Part shown: piece by piece, positions 11,069 through 19,325 of the stretch
Layout of the letters: every line of letters begins with the position of its first letter
Position numbering within the stretch: position 1 is the stretch's first letter
Origin: Rhizobium sp. RU33A
GTDB lineage: Bacteria; Pseudomonadota; Alphaproteobacteria; Rhizobiales; Rhizobiaceae
Reading direction: 5' to 3'
DNA: 64,000 bases
Assembly: GCF_900156055.1 (NCBI RefSeq)
Contig: NZ_FTMQ01000002.1
Coordinates: 620,001 to 684,000, forward strand
Position numbers and translations under genes: made by a program
Notes under the pieces: model-generated
What the model was told of the DNA's origin: nothing
The model's input: the letters and a program-made list of their open reading frames with translations, nothing else
Database searches by the model: none

Positions 11069-11992
11069 TCACGTTCCCCGCAACACATCCGCTGCTTTCA
11101 CAGCCGCCGATGCACGGTTCTCCACCCCGAGCTTCGAATAGATCTGCTCCAGATGCTTGTTCACCGTGCGCGAGGACAGGCCGAGGATCTCGCCGATATC
11201 GCGATTGGCCTTGCCCTTGGCGATCCAGAGCAGGACCTCGCTTTCCCGGTGCGTCAGGCCGAAGCTCTCGCGCAGCATTTCGTCTTCGCTCTGCCTGTTG
11301 GCTGAGGTGAGGCGGAAGAGATATTCGTCAGCGCCGATCGTGCCGAGCAATGACAGCGTCAGCGGCAGCCCGGTTGCGCCCGGAAAGGCAAAGCTCACTT
11401 CCACCCGTTGTGGTGTTCCGGTTCGGCGATGGGCCAGCCATTCGGCGGCGGCCTTCGCCACATTGCCGATGCCGTCGGCATGACCGATCGCCGTCTCGAT
11501 CAGACGGTTGGCCTGCGGCGTCGTCCAGTGCACCTGACCGTCCCCCCTGATGGCGAGCAGATGGCGCCCGGCGGCATCGAGGGCGACGCGGGCGCTCTGG
11601 GCCGAGCGGGCGTTCGACAGGTGAACGCGGATGCGGGCGCGCAACTCGTCGATATTGATCGGCTTGGTGAGGTAGTCTACGCCGCCTGATTCCAGCGCCT
11701 TGACCACATGTTCGGTCTCAGTGAGCCCGGTCATGAAGATGACCGGGACCTGAGCAACCACCGGATCGGCCTTCAAGGTGCGGCAGGTCTCGAACCCGTC
11801 CATGCCGGGCATGACAGCGTCGAGCAGAATGAGGTCGGGGCTGATGCGGGCAACGATCGAGAGGGCGCCATGGCCCGAAGTGGCGATCAGGACGGAATAG
11901 CCAGAGGCTTCCAGCGCTTCGGTGAGGAAGCCGAGCGCGTCGGGACTGTCGTCCACCAGAAGCACGATATCGCGGCGGTTCGCCTCAGCCAT
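11069..11992 (-). CDS. Response regulator, receiver plus LuxR-type DNA-binding domain
   Basis: This 307-residue regulator has an N-terminal receiver domain with acidic pocket DD at 14-15, phosphoacceptor Asp58 in LLDAVMPGMDG and Lys in TKPIN near 108. A roughly 100-residue middle region follows, and then a C-terminal LuxR/NarL helix-turn-helix (LTHRESEVLLWIAKGKANRD...SSRTVNKHLEQIYSKLGV). It overlaps the upstream permease-kinase gene by 8 bases, so the pair is co-translated and surely cognate. The arrangement resembles CrbS/CrbR-type systems, in which a transporter-kinase controls a NarL-type regulator. Targets are not shown; the nearby urea operon is a plausible one. Confidence 0.93.
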   Translation of the reverse strand: MAEANRRDIVLLVDDSPDALGFLTEALEASGYSVLIATSGHGALSIVARISPDLILLDAVMPGMDGFETCRTLKADPVVAQVPVIFMTGLTETEHVVKALESGGVDYLTKPINIDELRARIRVHLSNARSAQSARVALDAAGRHLLAIRGDGQVHWTTPQANRLIETAIGHADGIGNVAKAAAEWLAHRRTGTPQRVEVSFAFPGATGLPLTLSLLGTIGADEYLFRLTSANRQSEDEMLRESFGLTHRESEVLLWIAKGKANRDIGEILGLSSRTVNKHLEQIYSKLGVENRASAAVKAADVLRGT

Positions 11993-14900
11993 GGATCGGC
12001 TCCCTGCCGGTTTCGAATGAGGTCAGGAAGCTGCGCAGGCCGGCGAGGTCGAAGGCCTGCAGATAGGCGCGTGCCGCGTCGACGAAGGCCGTCGTGTTGC
12101 CCAGCCCGCCGAGTTCGGCAAGCTTCGCCTCGATGCCGCGCACATAGCCGATATCGCAGAGGCTGATCAACTCCTCGACATGCATCGCCCCCGGCGAGAC
12201 CGGCCGCTCCGGTGGCGCTGCCGGCTGAAGCAGGCGTGGGTCGTCGGCATAGATCCAGTCGAGGCCGAGAAAGCGGGCGAGCTTGTCGCGTAGACGGGTG
12301 ATGTCGACCGGCTTTGTGATGGCGTCGTCATGGCCCTCGCCGCCGGGGGCAGGGGCGTCGCCGACATTTGCCGAGAGCATCAGGATCGGCGCCTTCTGGC
12401 CGGCGTCACGCAGCTTTTCAACGAGTTGCCAGCCATTCATGCCCGGCATCGAAATGTCGACAAGAAAAAGGTCGGCCTTCACGCCTTCGATGAGTGTCAG
12501 GCATTCGGGCCCGCCACCGGCTGTCAGCACGACGAAGTCGAGCGGGGCGAGCACCTCGCGCATCAGTTCGCGGTGGTCCTCGTTGTCGTCTACGACGACG
12601 ATCGTGCGGCGCGGGCCGGTATAGGAGACGATCTTGCGCTCCGGTGCAGGCGCTGTGTTCGGCCGGTCGATGGCCGACAGCATCAGGCGCACCTTGAAGG
12701 TCGAGCCCTTGTCGCGTTCGCTGGTGACCGAGATCTCGCCGCCAAGCGTGTTGGTCAGGAGCTTTGTGATGGTGAGGCCAAGGCCGAGGCCCGGCTGCGG
12801 TCGTATGTTGTCTGCCTCGCCGCGCTGGAAGGGCTCGTAGATGCGGTTAAGGTCCTTTTCCGAGATGCCGCGGCCGGTGTCGCTGACGGTGAAGGTCGCA
12901 ACCTGACTGCGATAGTCCACGGCAAAGCGGATCGTGCCTTCTTCTGTAAACTTGATGGCGTTCGATAGCAGATTGACGAGGATCTGGCGCAGGCGCCGCT
13001 CGTCCGTGCGCACGTAGAGCGGCAGGGCGCGCGCGCGCTGGTGCTCGAAGAGAATGCCCTTGGCTGCCGCCTGGGGGGCGAACATGTCGATCAGCTGGTC
13101 TAGGAAATCCTGGATGTTGACCTCGTTGGAGAAGACCTGCAGGCGGCCTGCCTCGATCTTTGAGATGTCGAGGAGGCCGTCGATCAGGCCGGACAGATGG
13201 TCGGCGGAGCGACGGATGACCTTTATCGCAGACTGGCGCGGCACTGGGATCGTCTCGTCGCGTTCGAGGATCTGGGCATAACCGAGCACGGCATTGAGCG
13301 GCGTGCGCAACTCGTGGGAGAGGCCGACGACATAACGGCTCTTTGCCCGGTTCGCCGCTTCTGCCGTCTCCTTAGCATTCTGAAGTGCGGCATCGGTCTT
13401 CCGGTGTGCGGCGATTTCCTTGAGCAGCAGCGTGTTCTGACGGGAGGATTCTTCTTCCGCCACCACTCGGCTGTCATGGGCGAGCACGTAGAACCAGGAG
13501 ACGATGCCAGCGATGATGGCGAAGATGAAGAAGACGACGGTGACCGTGCGGTTGACCACACCGGTCATCGCAGGGGTCGCGGCATTCACTTGATGGGCGA
13601 TGACCGCAAGGATGATGCCGATGACGGAAATCGAAATCATGGCGGTCAGCGCGTAGCGACCGAGACGGGTCGAGAAGGTCTCGATCACTGCGTCGGGCAG
13701 AAGGGCGCGGGCAACCGTCGCGGCCTGCGCATTGATCTTGGCGTGCGGCTTGCACATGTCGTGACAGCGGCTGTCGAGCGTGCAGCAGAGCGAGCAGATC
13801 GGGGCTGCATAGGCGGGGCACCAGGCCATGTCCTCCGGCTCGAACGGGTGCTCACAGATCGAACAGGTGATGCCGGTCTGGTTCTTCCAGCTGTCGCGCG
13901 GCTTGCGCGCCAGGTAGAACTTGCCGTCGGTTGCCCAGGCGATCAGCGGTGAGATCACAAAGGCGACCAGCGTCACGTAGGTCGATAGGGAAGCCATGGT
14001 CGAGCCGAAGGCGCCGAAATGGGCGGCGAGGGCAAGGCCTGCCGAGAGCGCCATGGTGCCGCAGCCGACGGGATTGATGTCGTAGAGGTGGGCGCGCTTG
14101 AACTCGATGCCGGGCGGCGACAAGCCCAGCTTCTTGTTGACGAAGAGATCGGCTGAGATGGCGCAAAGCCAACTCATGGCGATGATCGAGAATATGCCGA
14201 GCGTCTCTTCGAGCAGGCCATAGATGCCGAGTTCCATCAAGAGCAGGGCGATCGCGACGTTGAAGACCAGCCAGACGACGCGGCCCGGATGGCTGTGGGT
14301 CAGACGCGAGAAGAAGTTCGACCAGGCGAGCGAGCCTGCATAGGCGTTCATCACGTTGATCTTGAGCTGGGAGATCACCACGAAGCCTGCCATCAGCAGC
14401 ATGGCGGCCATCTCATTCGGGATCATGTAGCCGAAGGCCGCGACATACATGTGGGCGGGATCGGCGGCCTCGCTGATCGGCACGCCGGTGGCGAGTGTCA
14501 ATACCGCGAGGAAGGAGCCGGCGAGCAGTTTCGGAACGCCGAGCACGACCCAGCCAGAGCCGGCAAGAAAGATCGCGATGCGGTGGTGCAGTTTGCGGGG
14601 CCCTTCCGGGGGCAGGAAGCGCAGGAAGTCGACCTGCTCGCCGATCTGCGGCATCAGCGCCAGTATGACGGCTGAAGCGGCGCCGAATTCCAGGAGATTG
14701 AAGGGGGCGGTCTCGCCCAGATGGGCGTTGGAATGGCCGACACCGGCGAAAGCCAGCCAGAGGTCGATCTTTTCCCAATCGAGAAAGGCGATGAAGACGA
14801 AGGGCAGAATGTTGAGCACGATCCAGAAGGGCTGGGTGATCAGCTGGAACTTCGAGATCATCCGGATGCCGTAGGTCACCAGCGGCAGCACGGCGACAGC

Positions 14901-15368
14901 GGAGATGATGTAGCCGAGCCAGAGCGGAATGCCGAAGGCGAGCTCGAGCGCCTTGGTCATGATCGAAGCCTCGATGGCAAAGAGCATGAAGGTGAAGGCT
15001 GCATAGATCAGCGAGGTGATGGTCGATCCGATATAGCCGAAGCCGGCGCCCCGGGTCAGAAGATCGATATCGACCCCGTGGCGGATTGCGTAGCGGCTGA
15101 TCGGTATGCCGACGAGCAGCATCAGGATCGCGGCGACGATGATGGCGAAGAAGGCGTTGGTCGTGCCGTAGGCGATGGTGATCGTACCGCCGATCGCTTC
15201 GAGTGCCAGAAAACTAATCGCGCCGATTGCGGTTTGTGAAATACGGCTGGAGGAGAATTTGCGAGCGCTCTTCGCCGTAAAGCGCAGCGCATAGTCTTCC
15301 AGCGTCTGGTTCGCAACCCAGCGATTGTATTCGCGGCGAACGGGGATGATGCGTTGGCGTGCGGCCAT
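11985..15368 (-). CDS. NCS1 permease-like hybrid sensor histidine kinase
   Basis: This 1127-residue fusion begins with about 12 hydrophobic helices (about 40-490) resembling NCS1 nucleobase:cation symporters. A cysteine-rich segment follows at about 502-548, with CSIC, a single Cys, CSLCC and CHDMC, which looks metal-binding. Two more hydrophobic stretches (about 575-640) and a coiled coil lead to a histidine kinase with His685 in SHELRTP and the N/G1/G2 ATP-binding motifs. A receiver with Asp971 in LVDISMPGMNG is followed by a helical tail of about 90 residues without an obvious HPt histidine. The layout parallels CbrA and CrbS, whose sensor is an SLC5 transporter, but uses a different transporter family. 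Its ligand is unknown; a nucleobase, hydantoin or urea-related compound is inferred from NCS1 chemistry and neighbours. Confidence 0.9.
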   Translation of the reverse strand: MAARQRIIPVRREYNRWVANQTLEDYALRFTAKSARKFSSSRISQTAIGAISFLALEAIGGTITIAYGTTNAFFAIIVAAILMLLVGIPISRYAIRHGVDIDLLTRGAGFGYIGSTITSLIYAAFTFMLFAIEASIMTKALELAFGIPLWLGYIISAVAVLPLVTYGIRMISKFQLITQPFWIVLNILPFVFIAFLDWEKIDLWLAFAGVGHSNAHLGETAPFNLLEFGAASAVILALMPQIGEQVDFLRFLPPEGPRKLHHRIAIFLAGSGWVVLGVPKLLAGSFLAVLTLATGVPISEAADPAHMYVAAFGYMIPNEMAAMLLMAGFVVISQLKINVMNAYAGSLAWSNFFSRLTHSHPGRVVWLVFNVAIALLLMELGIYGLLEETLGIFSIIAMSWLCAISADLFVNKKLGLSPPGIEFKRAHLYDINPVGCGTMALSAGLALAAHFGAFGSTMASLSTYVTLVAFVISPLIAWATDGKFYLARKPRDSWKNQTGITCSICEHPFEPEDMAWCPAYAAPICSLCCTLDSRCHDMCKPHAKINAQAATVARALLPDAVIETFSTRLGRYALTAMISISVIGIILAVIAHQVNAATPAMTGVVNRTVTVVFFIFAIIAGIVSWFYVLAHDSRVVAEEESSRQNTLLLKEIAAHRKTDAALQNAKETAEAANRAKSRYVVGLSHELRTPLNAVLGYAQILERDETIPVPRQSAIKVIRRSADHLSGLIDGLLDISKIEAGRLQVFSNEVNIQDFLDQLIDMFAPQAAAKGILFEHQRARALPLYVRTDERRLRQILVNLLSNAIKFTEEGTIRFAVDYRSQVATFTVSDTGRGISEKDLNRIYEPFQRGEADNIRPQPGLGLGLTITKLLTNTLGGEISVTSERDKGSTFKVRLMLSAIDRPNTAPAPERKIVSYTGPRRTIVVVDDNEDHRELMREVLAPLDFVVLTAGGGPECLTLIEGVKADLFLVDISMPGMNGWQLVEKLRDAGQKAPILMLSANVGDAPAPGGEGHDDAITKPVDITRLRDKLARFLGLDWIYADDPRLLQPAAPPERPVSPGAMHVEELISLCDIGYVRGIEAKLAELGGLGNTTAFVDAARAYLQAFDLAGLRSFLTSFETGREPIHG

Positions 15369-15445
15369 GCCTAAATTCTAGCGCCTTGTTGTGAGTGGCT
15401 TTCCTTTAGGCATTTTCACGCGATTGTCCAGAATAGCAAGGCCCG

Positions 15446-15904
15446 TCAGGGCTTGATGAGGCCACCCTGATAGTCGAGTTGATAGACCACGCGCTCACCC
15501 ATTCGGATGCGTTCGACACCGAGGAAACTGCTGTAGTCCCCGACCGACTGGTCGACATATTCTCCGAGCGGGTGCAGATAGGTGAAGCCGCCGAGAAAGC
15601 GCTTTTCCTGATAAAGGGCCGTCAGAGCCTGCTTGATGACGGTGCCGGCCCGCCCGCCGTCGAAACGCTCGGCATCGAGGATGCGACCATAATAGTTCAT
15701 GGCCCAGACCGGGATCTCGTCCTGCCAGACCACTTCTTGGCCGAGAAAATCGGTGCCGCCAAAATGGCTGTCGAGATAACGAAAGCGTCCGCGCTCATAG
15801 GAAATGTCCTTGGCGCCCGCACGGCTTGCCGAGGGGGCAAGGACCTTGCCGCTGACATAGGTCACGGCCTTGGCTTCAATGATGAAACGCTCCAAAGCCT
15901 CCAC
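15446..15904 (-). CDS. DUF5680-like protein
   Basis: This 152-residue soluble protein has aromatic-rich repeated blocks (YERGRFRYLDSHFGG, VWAMNYYGR, YQLDYQGGLI) that match my recollection of DUF5680, a family of unknown function. The GTG at 15904 is chosen as start because GGGAGGCGACC lies immediately before it and the family region begins there; longer in-frame sequence upstream looks non-native. It lies 96 nt downstream of the bacteriophytochrome gene on the same strand and may be at the end of that transcript. No signal peptide or membrane helix is seen. Confidence 0.7.
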   Translation of the reverse strand: MEALERFIIEAKAVTYVSGKVLAPSASRAGAKDISYERGRFRYLDSHFGGTDFLGQEVVWQDEIPVWAMNYYGRILDAERFDGGRAGTVIKQALTALYQEKRFLGGFTYLHPLGEYVDQSVGDYSSFLGVERIRMGERVVYQLDYQGGLIKP

Positions 15905-16000
15905 GGTCGCCTCCCTTATGTCGGAACATAATGAGAACGTATTGGCTTCGGGCCGGCCCGGCAACCCTAGCAACGCAGGGGTTGCGACGGTTTCAGAGGA

Positions 16001-18556
16001 TCATTCCGCCGGAACCTGGGCGGCCAGCCGATCGGAAAGTGCTTTCACGAGGGCGCCGGCATCATAGGGCTTGCGCACGACAGGCACGGACAGCAATTCC
16101 TCTGGAACAGAGGAGCGATCATCGTAACCCGTGGCAAAGACGAAGGGAATGCCCCGACGTATGAGCTCCAGGGCGACGGGCACCGATGTGTCGCTGCCAA
16201 GATTGATGTCGAGGATTGCGATGACCGGGGTGAAACTCTTGAGGCGGTTCAAGGCGTCGCTGCTCGAGCTCGCGGTCACGATATTGTCGATGCCGGCGTC
16301 GGCGAGCATCATTTCGGCATCCATGGCGATCAGAACCTGGTCCTCAACCAGCAGGACCGGTATTCCGGCGATGCTGGTCGGATGACTGGCCACTTCGGCC
16401 TCGGCATGCGGGTTGGGTTCTTCGCTCACGGCTTCAGCCTCCCAGCTCAGAAATCGGCCTGGCAGCCGGAACTCTGCATCCAGTCCCTCGGAACGATAAT
16501 CGACCCGGCTCGTGCCGCCAAGGTCGTAGGGAATGCTACGCTCGATGAGGGCTGAGCCAAAGCCCTTGCGGCCGATGGGGCCAATGGTCGGTCCGCCGCT
16601 TTCGCGCCAGTGCAGTCGGCAGTCACCGTCTCCGGTTTCCTCCCAGGAAATGGAAAGCGAGCCACCGTCGCGCGAAAGGGCGCCGTATTTTGCAGCATTG
16701 GTGCACATCTCGTGGATGACCAGTGCTGCCACGGCATGGGCCCGGGCGTCGAGCGTGACGGAGGGGCCGTTCACCTCGATCACGCTACGACCAGCGCGAT
16801 AGGGCAGGAGCTCTGCCTGCAGAAGGTCGTTCAGCGTGCCGCCACCACCACCCCGCGTCAGCTGGTCATGGGCATGGGACAGCGCGTGGATGCGGCCGCG
16901 CAGCGAGCCGATATAGTCCTGGATCTGCACTTGGTCCTGCGAGGGCGCCGCCACCAGCGACTTGATCACGGCCAGGATGTTCTTCACCCGGTGGTTCAGC
17001 TCCTCGTTCAGCATGCGCTGGCGCACGTCGGACTTGTTGCGCTCCTCCTGCATCAGCTCGTTGTGACGCAGCACGATCTCGACGGTCGCCGAACGGATCG
17101 CTTCGGCAATCTCGAAATCGCTGTCGCGCCACGGCGTCGCCTGGCGCTGAACCGTTTCTTTCCACAGGGCAAAGCTCTTGCGTGGGGTCAGGCGGTCGCC
17201 AAGCGGGCCTGTCTCATAGGACTTGTCCGGATTGCCGGCCCAGTCCAGCGTCTGCAGGCGCTCCTTACGGAAGAAGAAGATGTAGTCGCGCGGCAAATGC
17301 GAGACGGGAACCGCCATGACGCCGGAAACATCTTCGAAGAAAGCGGCGGCTGGCGGGTACTCCTCAGACAGCGCCTTTGTCGACCATATACGTCCATCTG
17401 CCACCTCGGCGATGAAGCGAGTGAAGTCTTCCTCCGCGCCCGGCGGCAGCGTGCTGCCGATGGCCGTCCAGCGGCCATTCATCAACAGGCCGACGCCGTC
17501 ACAGGCGAACAGTGTCTGGAACTCGGGCAGAGCGGCGGTGAGGATGTCGTCGAGATCGGAGCGATGCGAGGCCGCCTGGAGAAACCTGTCCAGCGAGCGC
17601 CGCGCCTCGTTGGAGATATCCAGCTTGCGTTTCTGCTTCAGCGCCAGAAGATGGAGCGAGAAAAACTCGCCGAACATTTCTGCCGCGATGCGCTCGGACA
17701 TGGTCAGGGTCTTGGGCGCATAGTGATGGCAGGCGATCAGGCCCCAGAGCTTGCCGTCGACGATGATCGAGATCGACATGGAGGCCGAAACGCCCATGTT
17801 GCGCAGATACTCGCAGTGTATCGGCGAGACGCTGCGCAGGTGGGCGAAGGAAAGATCGAGTGGCGCTGCCCGTTCTTCAGCCTGCGGCAGCAGATCGACG
17901 CGCAGACCCCTCGCATCCGAAATGACGCGGATCGGGTTCTGCATGTAGAGGATGCGCGCCTGGCGCGGGATATCGGTCGCCGGAAAATACTGGCCGAGAA
18001 AACTCTCCAGATCGTGGCGCTTGGCTTCGCTCGCGACCTTGCCCGATCCATCTTCCTCAAAGCGGTAGACCATGACGCGGTCGTAGCCGAGCACGGTGCG
18101 AACCAGCTTGGCGGATGCCGAAATCAGCAGATCGATATCGTTGATATCCTTCACTCGTCCGATCATCTCACGGGCGAGCTGCAGCGGCTGGGTGCGTCGG
18201 AACGAGGGCTCGAATTCGAGGATGGCTCCCTGTTTCTGGCGATGGACCGCGATATCGAAGTGTTGCCCCGTCGGCAGGCGCATATGGGCGATCACTGCCG
18301 GGCGGCTGGCTTCGGGTGCGGCGGCCACGGCGTTGCGGATGTCATGGATCACGTCCTCGCCGAGCAGATCGGCAATCCAGAGCCCGTCCATCGGTCCCTC
18401 AGCGCCCAGCATTTCCGGAGCATTCGCCGAATAAAGCCGGATCGAACTTATGCCGGGGTCGCAGGCAAGGAGACATCCGTGCGGCTGGATGGAGCCGGGG
18501 ATGTGGATGGGTTCGCGATCACAATTGGTGAGGTCTACGGATGGAACGTTCTGCAT
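16001..18556 (-). CDS. bphP: Bacteriophytochrome with HWE histidine kinase and receiver
   Basis: This 851-residue photoreceptor starts with a PAS domain containing Cys12 in LTNCDREPIHIPG, the biliverdin-attachment site. A GAF domain follows with FPATDIPRQAR (PASDIP motif) and WGLIACHHY, then a PHY domain with the tongue motif LTPRKSF near residue 500. The output is an HWE-family kinase with its histidine in ELNHRVKNILAVIK near residue 521, ending in a receiver with Asp in AILDINLGSD. This domain order is that of Agrobacterium Agp2, a bathy phytochrome, but ground state cannot be judged from sequence. It overlaps the heme oxygenase gene by 38 nt, so chromophore and apoprotein are made together. 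It should sense red/far-red light in the cytoplasm. Confidence 0.95.
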   Translation of the reverse strand: MQNVPSVDLTNCDREPIHIPGSIQPHGCLLACDPGISSIRLYSANAPEMLGAEGPMDGLWIADLLGEDVIHDIRNAVAAAPEASRPAVIAHMRLPTGQHFDIAVHRQKQGAILEFEPSFRRTQPLQLAREMIGRVKDINDIDLLISASAKLVRTVLGYDRVMVYRFEEDGSGKVASEAKRHDLESFLGQYFPATDIPRQARILYMQNPIRVISDARGLRVDLLPQAEERAAPLDLSFAHLRSVSPIHCEYLRNMGVSASMSISIIVDGKLWGLIACHHYAPKTLTMSERIAAEMFGEFFSLHLLALKQKRKLDISNEARRSLDRFLQAASHRSDLDDILTAALPEFQTLFACDGVGLLMNGRWTAIGSTLPPGAEEDFTRFIAEVADGRIWSTKALSEEYPPAAAFFEDVSGVMAVPVSHLPRDYIFFFRKERLQTLDWAGNPDKSYETGPLGDRLTPRKSFALWKETVQRQATPWRDSDFEIAEAIRSATVEIVLRHNELMQEERNKSDVRQRMLNEELNHRVKNILAVIKSLVAAPSQDQVQIQDYIGSLRGRIHALSHAHDQLTRGGGGGTLNDLLQAELLPYRAGRSVIEVNGPSVTLDARAHAVAALVIHEMCTNAAKYGALSRDGGSLSISWEETGDGDCRLHWRESGGPTIGPIGRKGFGSALIERSIPYDLGGTSRVDYRSEGLDAEFRLPGRFLSWEAEAVSEEPNPHAEAEVASHPTSIAGIPVLLVEDQVLIAMDAEMMLADAGIDNIVTASSSSDALNRLKSFTPVIAILDINLGSDTSVPVALELIRRGIPFVFATGYDDRSSVPEELLSVPVVRKPYDAGALVKALSDRLAAQVPAE

Positions 18557-19100
18557 TCAGGGCGCTTTCGAAGGCACTACGGGCATAGTCGAAAGCGGTG
18601 TTTGCCCAACTCGCAGCGGCTCGGTTGTCGTATACACGCACGTTCTCCATATGCTCAGTCAACGCACGCCAGCTGGAAAAGTTCCGTGCTTGAGAAAAAA
18701 GATGTCGCGCGCCGAAATCGGCCGAAAGACCGAGTGTTTCCGCGCGCTTGGCGAGGAGGCGGGCGCCGAGCGCCGAACCTTCCAGAACATAAAGCAGCCC
18801 GACGATCCCGTCGCCCTCCGGGGGCGTGAACGCCGGCTGGTTGGTTGGCGGGCGGGTGTTCAGGTCGGAAAGATCGGCCTCCAGCTCGGCATGGACACGG
18901 TGAGGCTCGTAGCCCTTGAGGTCCAAAGGTAGTTCGATCTCGGAGAGCCAGGCTTCGACCGGCATGCGGAATGCGGCGATACCGGCCAGATAACACTTGT
19001 AGTCATCGAGGGTCCGGAAACTGCCGACGAGGCTATCGAGCGCCGCATGAGCGTCGGCAGTCGCCTCTTTGAGAGCAGTCCGACGGGGCGGGAAATCCAT
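18519..19100 (-). CDS. bphO: Biliverdin-producing heme oxygenase
   Basis: This 193-residue all-helical protein matches bacterial BphO/HemO: an N-terminal RTALKEATADAHAALDS segment carrying the proximal heme histidine, a G-containing distal helix region (GLLYVLEGSALGARLLA) near the middle, and the expected length. It cleaves heme to biliverdin, the chromophore of the phytochrome encoded immediately downstream. The ATG at 19100 has an AAAGGA site upstream; 18 extra in-frame residues before it look non-native. It is the first gene of a minus-strand unit divergent from urtA, with which it shares a 225-nt control region. Confidence 0.9.
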   Translation of the reverse strand: MDFPPRRTALKEATADAHAALDSLVGSFRTLDDYKCYLAGIAAFRMPVEAWLSEIELPLDLKGYEPHRVHAELEADLSDLNTRPPTNQPAFTPPEGDGIVGLLYVLEGSALGARLLAKRAETLGLSADFGARHLFSQARNFSSWRALTEHMENVRVYDNRAAASWANTAFDYARSAFESALNAERSIRRPHQL

Positions 19101-19215
19101 TGCAATCCTTTCTAGACACGCCCCTCTATATCGGTGGTGTTTTGATCTGTACAACCCTGAACTTGTAAGGCTGCGATCGGTCCGCCATACGTGTTCCCTC
19201 TTTTACCCCCCGACC

Positions 19216-19231
19216 TACGTCAAACGACGTA
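19216..19231. promoter_or_regulatory. Perfect inverted repeat in the bphO-urtA divergent region (candidate operator)
   Basis: TACGTC-AAAC-GACGTA is a perfect 6+4+6 inverted repeat 95 nt upstream of the urtA start and 115 nt upstream of bphO. A further TACGTG half-site lies at 19188-19193. The size and symmetry suit a dimeric helix-turn-helix regulator. The nearby LuxR-type response regulator (11069-11992) is one candidate binder; no direct evidence exists. Confidence 0.5.
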
Positions 19232-19325
19232 TACGGTTTTGCACTGCGGCATCGGATAGTCCCCTTCAGCAACGGTTAACACTCTTTAACCGACCGGTTG
19301 CGACCAAGAAGAGGGGATCACAACA

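Noticed and set aside
16610..18829. Very long open frame (739 codons) antisense to the phytochrome gene
   Set aside because: It has no recognisable domain and is rich in Arg, Gln and His as expected from the reverse of GC-rich coding DNA; the opposite strand encodes an unambiguous phytochrome.
19101..19325. Sigma-54 promoter for the urea operon
   Set aside because: A nitrogen-regulated sigma-54 site (GG-N10-GC) was sought upstream of urtA, but no stretch with the expected TGGCAC-N5-TTGC pattern was found by eye.
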